Shown here: piece by piece, positions 56,798-64,000 of the stretch
Position numbering within the stretch: the stretch's first letter is position 1
How the letters are laid out: each line of letters begins with the position of its first letter
From: Bacillota bacterium
GTDB lineage: Bacteria; Bacillota; Clostridia; Oscillospirales; Acutalibacteraceae
Reading direction: 5' to 3'
Assembly: GCA_021769885.1 (NCBI GenBank)
Contig: JAETSA010000009.1
Coordinates: forward strand, 1 to 64,000
Length of the DNA: 64,000 bases
Translations under genes and position numbers: made by a program
The notes under the pieces: generated by a model
Database searches by the model: none
Told to the model about the DNA's origin: nothing
The model's input: only the letters and a program-made list of their open reading frames with translations

Positions 56798-58075
56798 TTA
56801 TAACAACCCGCGGTTTTCCATTTCCTGTGCGGCGAGCAAAACGCCCAATTTGCCGCTGTGGAAGTTTAAGCCGCCCTGCATCCAAACGGCGAACGGCTCT
56901 CGGAGCGGCGCGTCGCCCGAAAGCTCTATCGAAGACCCTGCCGTAAACGTACCCGCCGCCATAATCACTTGGCTGTCGTAGCCGGGCATATCCCACGGCT
57001 CGGGCGTGACATAGGCATCCACGGGTGCGCCCTTTTGCAGACCCTGACAGAACGCGATCAGCCGTTCTGCGTCGCGCAGGCAAATCGCCTGAATAATGTC
57101 GTGCCGCGTTTCGTCGGGCGCAGGTGTGACCGCATAGCCGAAGTCCCCGAATAACGCGGCGGCAAAAACGGCGGTTTTGAGTGCCTCACCCACCACGTGG
57201 GGTGCATGGAACAGTCCCATAAACAGACTGCGGTTCTGCCCTAAAGTTGCGCCGACTTCTGCGCCGAGCCCCGGTGTGGTCAAACGGCAGGCGCAAAGCT
57301 CTACTAAATCCTTGCGTCCTGCAATATAGCCGCCTGACGGTGCGACACCGCCGCCTGCGTTCTTAATCAGAGAACCCGCCATCAAATCTGCGCCGACCTC
57401 GGTCGGTTCTTTTTCTTCGGTAAACTCGCCGTAGCAGTTATCGACCATCACCACGGCGTTTTTATTGACGCGGTGTACGATTTCGCATACACGCCCGATT
57501 TCCGCAACGGAAATGCTGTGGCGCAAAGAATACCCGCGCGAACGTTGTATGTAGACCATCCGCACATCGGACTTTGCAGCTTCCGTTTCGATTTTTTCGT
57601 AATCCAATTCGTCGCTTTCGGTCAAATCGACTTGGCGGTACAGGACGCCGAAGTCCATAAGCGTACCTTTGCCGCGGCTCTTTTCGCCATCGATGCCGAT
57701 GGTCGAATGAATGGTATCGTAGGGAAGCCCCGTGACAGAAAGCATCACATCGTTCGGGCGCAGAACGCCGTACAGACAGACCGACAGCGTGTGCGTGCCG
57801 CAAGCAAGCGCGCCCGCGCGAATCAGGGCGCTTTCTGCGCCGAAAATATCGGCAGTGAGCGCGTCCAGCTTTTCGCGCCCGCAGTCGTTGTAGCCGTAGC
57901 CCGTAGTCGTGCCGAAATCCGCTTCGTTCACACGGTGCCTGATAAACGCGGCGAGCACCTTTTGCTGATTGTATTCCGTCAGCGCGTCAGTGCTTGCAAA
58001 CTGCGCACTTGCGGTTTGCAGTGCCTTTGCGGCGGCTTGTTCAATGTTTTCGGAAAATTGAAAGAATGTACTCAT
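56798..58075 (-). CDS. YnbB/aluminium-resistance type PLP enzyme (methionine gamma-lyase-like)
   Basis: The 425 residues from the ATG at 58075; a longer reading of the same frame covers the GNAT gene. PLP-dependent fold-type I enzyme of the family long annotated 'aluminium resistance protein', also called methionine gamma-lyase-like. Features: FGTTTGYGYNDCGREKLD, SALIRAGALACGTHTL, VVMVDNCYGEFTE (Asp to pyridine N) and LIKNAGGGVAPSGGYIAG (PLP Lys). Common in Firmicutes; true substrate uncertain. It is coupled to the GNAT gene by an ATGA overlap. Confidence 0.88.
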   Translation of the reverse strand: MSTFFQFSENIEQAAAKALQTASAQFASTDALTEYNQQKVLAAFIRHRVNEADFGTTTGYGYNDCGREKLDALTADIFGAESALIRAGALACGTHTLSVCLYGVLRPNDVMLSVTGLPYDTIHSTIGIDGEKSRGKGTLMDFGVLYRQVDLTESDELDYEKIETEAAKSDVRMVYIQRSRGYSLRHSISVAEIGRVCEIVHRVNKNAVVMVDNCYGEFTEEKEPTEVGADLMAGSLIKNAGGGVAPSGGYIAGRKDLVELCACRLTTPGLGAEVGATLGQNRSLFMGLFHAPHVVGEALKTAVFAAALFGDFGYAVTPAPDETRHDIIQAICLRDAERLIAFCQGLQKGAPVDAYVTPEPWDMPGYDSQVIMAAGTFTAGSSIELSGDAPLREPFAVWMQGGLNFHSGKLGVLLAAQEMENRGLL

Positions 58076-58860
58076 CGTGTTAAAAATCCCATTTCCAAAT
58101 CGGCGCATTTTTGAAAGCCCGATTTTTGATAAAATAGTTCGTTGTTTGGTGCACAGCTTAAAAAGATGTGCGCAACACTGCCCCGTAAATCTCTGCACAG
58201 CGTGCGCACACAAGAAGATGCATATCCTTGCCGTCTGTATTCCGGGGCGCAGGCGACCTCGCGCAAATAGGCGAAATCCCCCAAAACATCTGCAAAGGCG
58301 GTTGCCGCTAAGATGTGTTCGTCCGTATATGCCGCCGTCACGCGTGTGAATCCGTTGAACACGCCCCGCGCTGTGCGCGAAAGCCATTCGTTATAAAGAT
58401 TTTCCTGCACGCTCACGGGGAACGTGTCGGGCGGTGTCGGGAGCGTGCGCACAACCAAATCGTAAAGCGGCCGAAAGCCGTCATAGACATAGGCTGCCGT
58501 GCGGGTGGGTTCGGTTTCGGTTTCGAGTGCCATCAGACTGCATTTCGTCTGCGGCAGGATGCCGAGTGCTTTGAGAATTGCATGGCTTGCCTGCAAAAGG
58601 CAATTCCCGAAGCTGTTTAGGAATGCACAAAGCTCCTCAAAATCTGCATTTTCTTTGGCGGCAATCCGCAGATATCCGCGCCGCGGCTTTGTGAGTATCG
58701 CTGTTGTGCGGTCTTTTTCGTCGGTCTGTATCCATACGCCGTCTAAGCTGTGCCTGTCTAACAGCGGCAAAAGCGCATAGACTGTATAGAAATCGGCAGA
58801 AAAACAGGACAGCAGCTCTGCCGCCGTGTCCTGCGCCGGATTTTCCGATAATTTCAACAT
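58072..58860 (-). CDS. GNAT family N-acetyltransferase
   Basis: The 262 residues. The acetyl-CoA motif A is REVACAPEYRRQGYASSCVRTLC near 195-217, followed by HIFLSCAPNNELFYQKSGFQK (motif B). The N-terminal half (about 150 residues) is unrecognised and helical, making it longer than simple GNATs and possibly a double-GNAT-like fold. Substrate unknown. It lies between the M42 pair and the PLP enzyme in one minus-strand run with gaps of 3 bases or overlaps. Confidence 0.82.
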   Translation of the reverse strand: MLKLSENPAQDTAAELLSCFSADFYTVYALLPLLDRHSLDGVWIQTDEKDRTTAILTKPRRGYLRIAAKENADFEELCAFLNSFGNCLLQASHAILKALGILPQTKCSLMALETETEPTRTAAYVYDGFRPLYDLVVRTLPTPPDTFPVSVQENLYNEWLSRTARGVFNGFTRVTAAYTDEHILAATAFADVLGDFAYLREVACAPEYRRQGYASSCVRTLCRDLRGSVAHIFLSCAPNNELFYQKSGFQKCADLEMGFLTR

Positions 58861-58863
58861 AGC

Positions 58864-59874
58864 TTACAGTGTGGCGAGGGTTTCCGAGAGCACGCGCGCA
58901 AGACGCGCGACGCTGTCGATATCCTCTTTTTTGGCAACGCACGAAGCGGAGTGAATATAGCGGCACGGCACGGAAACCGCGACCGTTTTCACGCCGCCCG
59001 CCGCCTTGTGAATCGCGGAGGCGTCGTTGCCGCCTGCGACCATCGTTTTGGTCTGACAGGGGATGTCGTTTTCTTTTGCCAAGCGGAAAGCCAAATCATA
59101 AAGCGATTTGTCATAAACCGTGCCGCGATCCATAAAGCCGACCACTGCACCGCCGCCTGTTTTGCAGACCTGACGGTAACCCGAAACATCGGGCAAATCC
59201 GACGCCGTGGTGCTTTCGAGTACAATTGCATAATCGGGCGCAACCGTGTCGGTGACTGCCGCCGCGCCGCGCGTGCCGATTTCCTCCTGCACGGTAAAGC
59301 AAAAGGTCATATCATAGGGTAAATCCGATTGCAGCATCTCGAGCATAATCAGATTGCCTGCACGGTCGTCAATCGCCTTGGATTTTATAAAGCCGTCACC
59401 GAACTCGATATATTCCGAATCAAAATAGGCGTTGTCACCGAGAGAAACAAGACTTTCGGCTTCGGCTTTTGTGCGTGCGCCGATGTCAATCAGCAAATCC
59501 TCCGCCTCGGGGACGGTATTTTTTTCATCCTTTGTCAGCTGGTGTACGGCTTTGCCGCCGATGACACCCGAAACACCCTGTTCGCCGACCTTGACCGCCT
59601 TGCCGAACAGCGCACGGGAATCGATGCCCCCTACGCACGCAAAGCGCAGGAAGCCGTCCTCGGTAATATAGGTAATGATTAAACCGACTTCATCCATATG
59701 CGAAGCCAGCATAACTTTATTTTTTGCGCGGTTTGCGCCCCGTTTTTCGACAATCAGATTGCCGAGCGCGTCCACGGTATAGGAAGCGTCCTTGGGCAGA
59801 TGCGCAATCAGAAATTCGCGCACAGCTTCTTCCCTGCCGGAGGTGCCGTTCAATTCGCATAAGGTTTTCAGCAT
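58864..59874 (-). CDS. M42 family metallo-aminopeptidase, copy 1
   Basis: The 336 residues from the ATG at 59874, after GAGGAGGG; upstream in-frame sequence is within the other M42 gene. Di-metal ligands: ASHMDEVGLI (His, Asp), KAIDDRAGN (Asp), VQEEIGTRGA (catalytic and ligand Glu), a further Asp in DYAIVLEST region, and the late HSASC His. The PDZ-like dimer insertion occupies about 70-160. These enzymes trim peptides as large cytosolic tetrahedral oligomers (TET/FrvX/YsdC type). It overlaps the next copy by 7 bases. Confidence 0.92.
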   Translation of the reverse strand: MLKTLCELNGTSGREEAVREFLIAHLPKDASYTVDALGNLIVEKRGANRAKNKVMLASHMDEVGLIITYITEDGFLRFACVGGIDSRALFGKAVKVGEQGVSGVIGGKAVHQLTKDEKNTVPEAEDLLIDIGARTKAEAESLVSLGDNAYFDSEYIEFGDGFIKSKAIDDRAGNLIMLEMLQSDLPYDMTFCFTVQEEIGTRGAAAVTDTVAPDYAIVLESTTASDLPDVSGYRQVCKTGGGAVVGFMDRGTVYDKSLYDLAFRLAKENDIPCQTKTMVAGGNDASAIHKAAGGVKTVAVSVPCRYIHSASCVAKKEDIDSVARLARVLSETLATL

Positions 59875-60881
59875 ACTGCGCCCTCCTCTAAAAGATATGC
59901 CGCCAAAAGACGTGCGGTATTTTCCACATCTTCTACGGAAACGACTTCGATTCCTGTGTGCATATAACGCTGGGGAATGGACAACAGCCCTGTCGCACAG
60001 CCGCCCGCCTCCATCGAGATGACGTCGGCGTTTGTGCCGCTTCTGCCGCCCATCACTTCGGTTTGATAGGGAATATTTTCGGCTTTTGCCGCAGCGCAAA
60101 GTCCTTTGGACACCGCGTGCGTGAGTGACGGCGCAAAGCCAATCATCACACCTTTGCCGAGCACGCCGCAGTCCTGCGGTTTTGCATCGGGTGTCATCGC
60201 AAAGCTTACATCCACCGCGATGCACAGGTCGGCTTTGGCATTGTATGCCGCCGATTTTGCACCGCCCTCGGTGGTTTCCTCGCGCGTCGAGAATACAACG
60301 GTGATGTCATCGGGACAGCCGTTTTGCTGTAGAATTTCCAAGGCTTCTAAAAGTACGCAAAGCCCCGCGCGGTCATCGAGTGCAGGTGCGCTGACGCAGT
60401 TGTTTTGTAAAATGCGGAACTGCGGACGCAAAAGCACACGGTCGCCTAAGTGCACAAGCGTTTCCGCGCGTTCTTTGGAAAGCCCGATATCGATTAAAAT
60501 GGTTTCGGGCAATGTGGGCGTGTCGCCGTCCTTTTGCAGATGCGGGGGCGTGCTTGTAACCACGCCGAACAGCTTTTCTTTGCCGCAGACGGTGACCTCC
60601 GCCCCCGTCAGCACGCGCTTGTCCGCGCCGCCGCACGGCGCACAGCGCAAAAAGCCCTCGGGCGTGATTTCCAAAACCGCAAGCCCGATTTGATCCATAT
60701 GCGCGTCCAAAAGCACGCGCCGACCGTTGCCCTTTTTGCGGCAGACCACATTGCCGATGCGGTCGCGTGTGACCTCGCCGAACGGCGTCAGCAATTCGGC
60801 GGCAACGTCGGCAATTTCCTGTTCATCCCCCGACACGCCTGCCGCAGCGGTCAGGGCTTTTAAAACGGATATTGTATCCAT
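59868..60881 (-). CDS. M42 family metallo-aminopeptidase, copy 2
   Basis: The 337 residues with the same motifs in different wording: LDAHMDQIGLAV, PALDDRAGLCV, FSTREETTEGGA and the late MHTGIEVVS His. It differs throughout from copy 1, so it is an old duplication. Mixed oligomers or distinct peptide preferences are possible. First gene of the run extending to the YnbB-type enzyme; the start follows AAGGAG. Confidence 0.92.
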   Translation of the reverse strand: MDTISVLKALTAAAGVSGDEQEIADVAAELLTPFGEVTRDRIGNVVCRKKGNGRRVLLDAHMDQIGLAVLEITPEGFLRCAPCGGADKRVLTGAEVTVCGKEKLFGVVTSTPPHLQKDGDTPTLPETILIDIGLSKERAETLVHLGDRVLLRPQFRILQNNCVSAPALDDRAGLCVLLEALEILQQNGCPDDITVVFSTREETTEGGAKSAAYNAKADLCIAVDVSFAMTPDAKPQDCGVLGKGVMIGFAPSLTHAVSKGLCAAAKAENIPYQTEVMGGRSGTNADVISMEAGGCATGLLSIPQRYMHTGIEVVSVEDVENTARLLAAYLLEEGAVC

Positions 60882-60899
60882 AAAAATCTCCTTGATAAA

Positions 60900-61340
60900 G
60901 GGGTGTAGGGAACAACCTCTGTGTTGTTCCGTAAATTTTACACCGTGTAAAATGGATTCACAAATTGTAGGGGACGGCGTCTCGACGACCCGTAGAAGGC
61001 TGATAAAATTGTAGGGGCGGGTCTCCGTGCCCGCCCGAGCATGGTTGGATTTTGCAAAAACCTACGGCGGGAGCAAGCCCCCGCCCTACGCTCGTAGGGA
61101 ACGACCTTTGTGTCGTTCCGTAAGGTTTTATCAGACTTTACGGGCGGACGTGGAAGTCCGCCCCTACGCGGTTCGTGTGCTGATTTACACACCGTAGGGC
61201 AAAGGCTGCGGCTGTCCGTTTTTCGGGCGCAGAATCCCTGCGGCGCGAGCAAAGTCTCGCCTGCCGGCTCGGTCGGCGCTTCTGCATACTTCTGTATGCA
61301 GAGGTCTCCACCGGAGACCCGCGCCCCGCGTCCTACGCAT
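60900..61340. repeat. Hairpin-word array 13 with type A cassette
   Basis: Words GGAACAACC/GTTGTTCC, GGGCGGG, GGGCGGGAG/CCCCCGCCC, GGAACGACC and GGGCGGACGTG/CGTCCGCCC, then a type A cassette at 61255-61320 with the alternative stems CTGCATAC/GTATGCAG and GGTCTCC/GGAGACC. No gene. Confidence 0.75.
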
Positions 61341-61352
61341 TACATTTCTCAA

Positions 61353-62633
61353 TTAAATCTCCGTGCCGCCGACGGGACGGATGGACAGCACATAGCACGC
61401 GCCCTCGCCGAAAATGCGTTCCATTTCGGATTTATACGTGTCTAAAAGCTCCAGCGGCACAAACGCCTGAATCGTGCCTGCAAAGCCGCCGCCGTGTACA
61501 CGCCACGCGCCCTTGCCCTTGAGCACGCGCTCGGAAACCGCCAACGCCAAAGATACAGGCTGTTCGGTGGGCTTTTTTACGGAAAATACGTTTTGATTGT
61601 ACATATACGAAGAGCTGCCGCTTTCGAGTATGTACTGCTTAAAGCTTTCGAAATCGCCTGCGCGGAGCGCCGCGACCTCTTTTTCGACGCGGGCGTTGTC
61701 GGCATAGAAATGCATCGCGCGCAAAACCGCACGGTCGCCGACTTTTTTACGGATTTCCGAAATTTCGCTGTAAAATTCCGCTTCGGAAACCTCACGCAGA
61801 ACGGATTTCCCGAAATACTGCGCGACGCTTTCCATTTCCGAACGGATAAAACCGTATTCGTCGGTCAAATCGGCGTGATTGCCTTTGGTATCTACAATGC
61901 AAAGCGCGTGACCGCACGAGGCAAAGTCGAATTTGACTTCTTCGATAATCGGTGCTTTGGGGTCTTCAAAATCAATGGTTACGAAAGAACCTACAGAGCA
62001 GGCGGTCTGATCCATCAGCCCGCAGGGCTTGCCGAAATATTCGTTTTCGGCGTACTGCGCAATTTTTGCAATCGTCACTGCGTCTACTTTGCCGTCGTTA
62101 TAAAGATAGTTGAGCATCGTGCCGACCAATACCTCGTATGCCGCCGAGGACGAAAGCCCCGAGCCCGACAGCACGCGCGAAGCGGTTGCCGCATCGAAGC
62201 CGCCGATTTTGTAGCCGTAATTGAGGAAGCCCTGGCACATTCCGCGCACGAGGGCCGGGGAATGCCCGATTTCGCTTTCCTGCACGGACAAATCCGACAG
62301 GTCTACGACGTCCATAGAATAGCCCGCGCTTTTCACGCGGACAATATTCTCGGAATTTACTGCCGCCGCCGCGACAGCATCCAAATCAATGCCTGCCGCC
62401 AATACCTTGCCGTGGTTGTGGTCGGTATGATTGCCGCCGACCTCGGTTCTGCCGGGGGCGGAAAACAAACGGATATCGCGCTCGCCCGCATACAGGCGGG
62501 CAAACTCATCCGCCAATGCGGCGTAACGGTCATATTGCGCGTGAACGGCTTCGTCTGTGACATATACGCGGCGGAGTCTGTCATCATAAGCACCTGCGTA
62601 CAGGGCTTCTTTTAAAGCGGATTGTGTAGGCAT
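61353..62633 (-). CDS. galK: Galactokinase
   Basis: The 426 residues of the GHMP kinase family. The galactokinase signature GRTEVGGNHTDHNHG is near residues 61-75, the ATP-binding GHMP motif LSGSGLSSSAAYEV near 155-168, and the third motif WRVHGGGFAGTIQAF near the end. It phosphorylates galactose at C1 in the Leloir pathway. galT and galE are not in the window. The start follows GGATG-type sequence (AAAGGATG); probably in one transcript with the TVP38 gene upstream. Confidence 0.95.
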   Translation of the reverse strand: MPTQSALKEALYAGAYDDRLRRVYVTDEAVHAQYDRYAALADEFARLYAGERDIRLFSAPGRTEVGGNHTDHNHGKVLAAGIDLDAVAAAAVNSENIVRVKSAGYSMDVVDLSDLSVQESEIGHSPALVRGMCQGFLNYGYKIGGFDAATASRVLSGSGLSSSAAYEVLVGTMLNYLYNDGKVDAVTIAKIAQYAENEYFGKPCGLMDQTACSVGSFVTIDFEDPKAPIIEEVKFDFASCGHALCIVDTKGNHADLTDEYGFIRSEMESVAQYFGKSVLREVSEAEFYSEISEIRKKVGDRAVLRAMHFYADNARVEKEVAALRAGDFESFKQYILESGSSSYMYNQNVFSVKKPTEQPVSLALAVSERVLKGKGAWRVHGGGFAGTIQAFVPLELLDTYKSEMERIFGEGACYVLSIRPVGGTEI

Positions 62634-62647
62634 ATGGAAACATCCTT

Positions 62648-63463
62648 TCAGCTCTTTTCGAGCGGTGTGTCTTTGTTTTTAAAATTGTTATTGTAAAATT
62701 CAATAAGCTTGTTGATGCCGAACAGGGAAAGTCCCGAAATGGTGAACAAAATCACGAACGGCAAAATGAATGCCATAGAGAACGGATTGAATACGTTGCG
62801 GCCAATGAAGCTGTAGGATACGATTTTCGGCATAAAGCCCAACAGCGAAAACAGCAGATACTGCCGAAAATCAAACCGCATCGCGCCGTACACTTGACTG
62901 ATGGTATTGACGGGGAAGCTCGGCACTAAGCGAAATGCAAACAAAAGCCCCGCCTTTGCCTTGTTGTCGGCTTTGTTGAGGATGCGCTCCACATCCTTAT
63001 TGCGCGTTAAAAATCGGTGTACGATGCCGCCGCCGAGGTATTTGCCCCAAAAATATTTCACGCCTAACAGAAGAAGCATTCCCGTAATATTGATTAAAAT
63101 CGCATAGGGCGTGGGAAATGCGATACCCGCTATGACGCAGACGGCGGAAATGGGCAGGGGAATGATGGATTTTGACAGATAAATGAGCAAAATCGCCACA
63201 ATGACCAGCCATTTATTCGGCAGAGCGGCAACCGCATATTCAAATTCTGCTAAGCGGGTCATCAAATCAGCGTAATGCTCTAAAAAGGTCGGGTCCTGGA
63301 ACAGCCAACCGACAATCAGCAGTACAGCCGCCAAAATAAGCAGTATTCCGCCCAAAAGATTCAAAAGCTTTTTTCGGTTCAGTTTCTTGTGCGCCAGCCG
63401 TACCACCGCCTTTCCGTGTGTATGGTATTTGTTATACAATTCTGCAATCAGGGCATACAACAC
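62648..63463 (-). CDS. TVP38/TMEM64 family (VTT domain) membrane protein
   Basis: The 271 residues, if counted from the GTG at 63463; the true start is uncertain since no good ribosome site precedes it and the first hydrophobic segment begins near residue 34. Segments: LLGGILLILAAVLLIVGWLF, a VTT domain with PISAVCVIAGIAFPTPYAILIN, GVKYFWGKYLGGG and RLVPSFPVNTISQVYGAM, the DedA/TVP38-like core. Relatives move or flip lipids; the role in bacteria is not settled. It lies 14 bases upstream of galK. Confidence 0.85.
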   Translation of the reverse strand: MLYALIAELYNKYHTHGKAVVRLAHKKLNRKKLLNLLGGILLILAAVLLIVGWLFQDPTFLEHYADLMTRLAEFEYAVAALPNKWLVIVAILLIYLSKSIIPLPISAVCVIAGIAFPTPYAILINITGMLLLLGVKYFWGKYLGGGIVHRFLTRNKDVERILNKADNKAKAGLLFAFRLVPSFPVNTISQVYGAMRFDFRQYLLFSLLGFMPKIVSYSFIGRNVFNPFSMAFILPFVILFTISGLSLFGINKLIEFYNNNFKNKDTPLEKS

Positions 63464-63554
63464 GAGTATATATATTTCTAATTTTATAACAAATTCCGCT
63501 TGCGGTCAATAAATTCGGGAAATAAATTTTTATTTCGCATAAACCCAAACAGCA

Positions 63555-63965
63555 AATCACAATTCGTAGGGGCGGATGAAGATTCCCCTATTAGGGGAAA
63601 TGTCACAAAGCAACAAAAGGGTAATGGCGTAGCCGTAACTTCATCCGCCCGCGAAATTCGACACCCCGTAGGGGCGAACTGTGTTCGCCCGTCAACTTCT
63701 GAAAAAACTTTTCGGGACGCTGAGGGGGCGGGTGTCTAGTGGACACCTCTAAGCGAAGCTTAGAAGCACCGACCGAGCCGGCAGGCGAGAACGTCGCCCC
63801 CTACGGGTTGGTGCGCTGATTTTACATATCGTGGGGGTAGCCCGGGCTCGCTGTCCGCTTTCGGGCGGGCGCGGAAGGTCTCGCCTGCCGGCTCGGTCAG
63901 TGCTTCTGCATACTTCCGTATGCAGAGGTCTCCACCGGAGACCCGCACCCCGCCCCTACAAGGGG
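63555..63965. repeat. Array 14: word, type B and two type A cassettes
   Basis: About 410 bases. Type B at 63580-63641 inside GGGGCGGATGA...TTCATCCGCCC, with the second stem decayed; word GGGGCGAAC/GTTCGCCC; type A (inverted) at 63730-63795 with GTGTCTA/TGGACAC and TCTAAGC/GCTTAGA stems inside a GGGGCG...CGCCCC-like word; type A (direct) at 63888-63950 with CTGCATAC/GTATGCAG and GGTCTCC/GGAGACC stems. No gene to the window end. Confidence 0.75.
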
Positions 63966-64000
63966 TAAAAGATAGGCAGGCGCAAAGAATAATTGATAAA

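Noticed and set aside
58075-58387. N-terminal extension of the YnbB-type enzyme
   Set aside because: It is the GNAT gene read in another frame; the ATG at 58075 with the ATGA overlap is the proper start.
59874-60225. N-terminal extension of M42 copy 1
   Set aside because: It overlaps the coding region of M42 copy 2 in another frame and encodes Arg/Cys-rich nonsense; the ATG at 59874 has a good ribosome site.

Overview
The window reads as a chromosomal segment of a low-abundance-type gut Clostridia, probably Oscillospirales/Ruminococcaceae-like. This is inference from gene content: Sua5, eukaryotic/archaeal-type ProRS, PadR-HAAS-PspC cassette, YnbB-type lyase, paired M16 and M42 peptidases, Gram-positive AGGAGG ribosome sites, GC-rich codon use, and dispersed palindromic repeats of a kind common in that order. 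No rRNA or tRNA gene was recognised.

Layout. 0.2-5.1 kb (+): uppP, two TPR membrane proteins, sua5 and an endonuclease IV, closed by a terminator. 5.8-10.2 kb (-): two M16 peptidases, lgt and folD. 10.3-10.7 kb: a compact type I toxin-antitoxin module, with a 21-residue hydrophobic peptide on the minus strand and a convergent RNA driven by a consensus promoter on the plus strand. 10.7-17.9 kb (-): a giant cyclic beta-glucan synthase-like protein. 18.4-25.1 kb (+): a radical SAM protein, an ECF sigma/anti-sigma pair, then an AT-richer cassette of a lipoprotein, two membrane proteins, an ABC ATPase and an exported protein. 26.3-28.4 kb (+): padR-HAAS-DUF4097-pspC. 29.2-31.8 kb: rlmD (-), a free-standing 50-residue peptide gene with its own promoter and terminator, a MITE-like element and a lipoprotein. 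32.1-36.3 kb (-): a MarR regulator and a heterodimeric ABC exporter. 37.0-43.6 kb (+): a phage head-only module (TerS, TerL, portal, protease, capsid, three connector-like genes) with no tail, lysis, integration or replication genes. 43.8-64 kb: a metallophosphoesterase/beta-propeller protein, patatin-maf-nudix, a degenerate M14 peptidase homologue, a GH4/PfkB/2-hydroxyacid dehydrogenase sugar operon, proS, acp, a phosphohexomutase, a YnbB-type lyase with a GNAT enzyme, two M42 peptidases, galK and a TVP38-family membrane protein.

The most unusual property is the intergenic DNA. About fourteen gaps are filled with arrays of short hairpins made from a limited set of interchangeable 'words', joined by a similar linker of about 40-50 bases. 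The arms of each hairpin differ between words but stay complementary. Larger composite hairpin cassettes (called A and B here) sit inside the loops of the simple words, and a third family (C) is scattered separately. One array interrupts the phage head operon. Two roughly 276-bp MITE-like elements with 27-bp inverted ends are also present. Family assignments come from motifs read by eye; no database search was possible.
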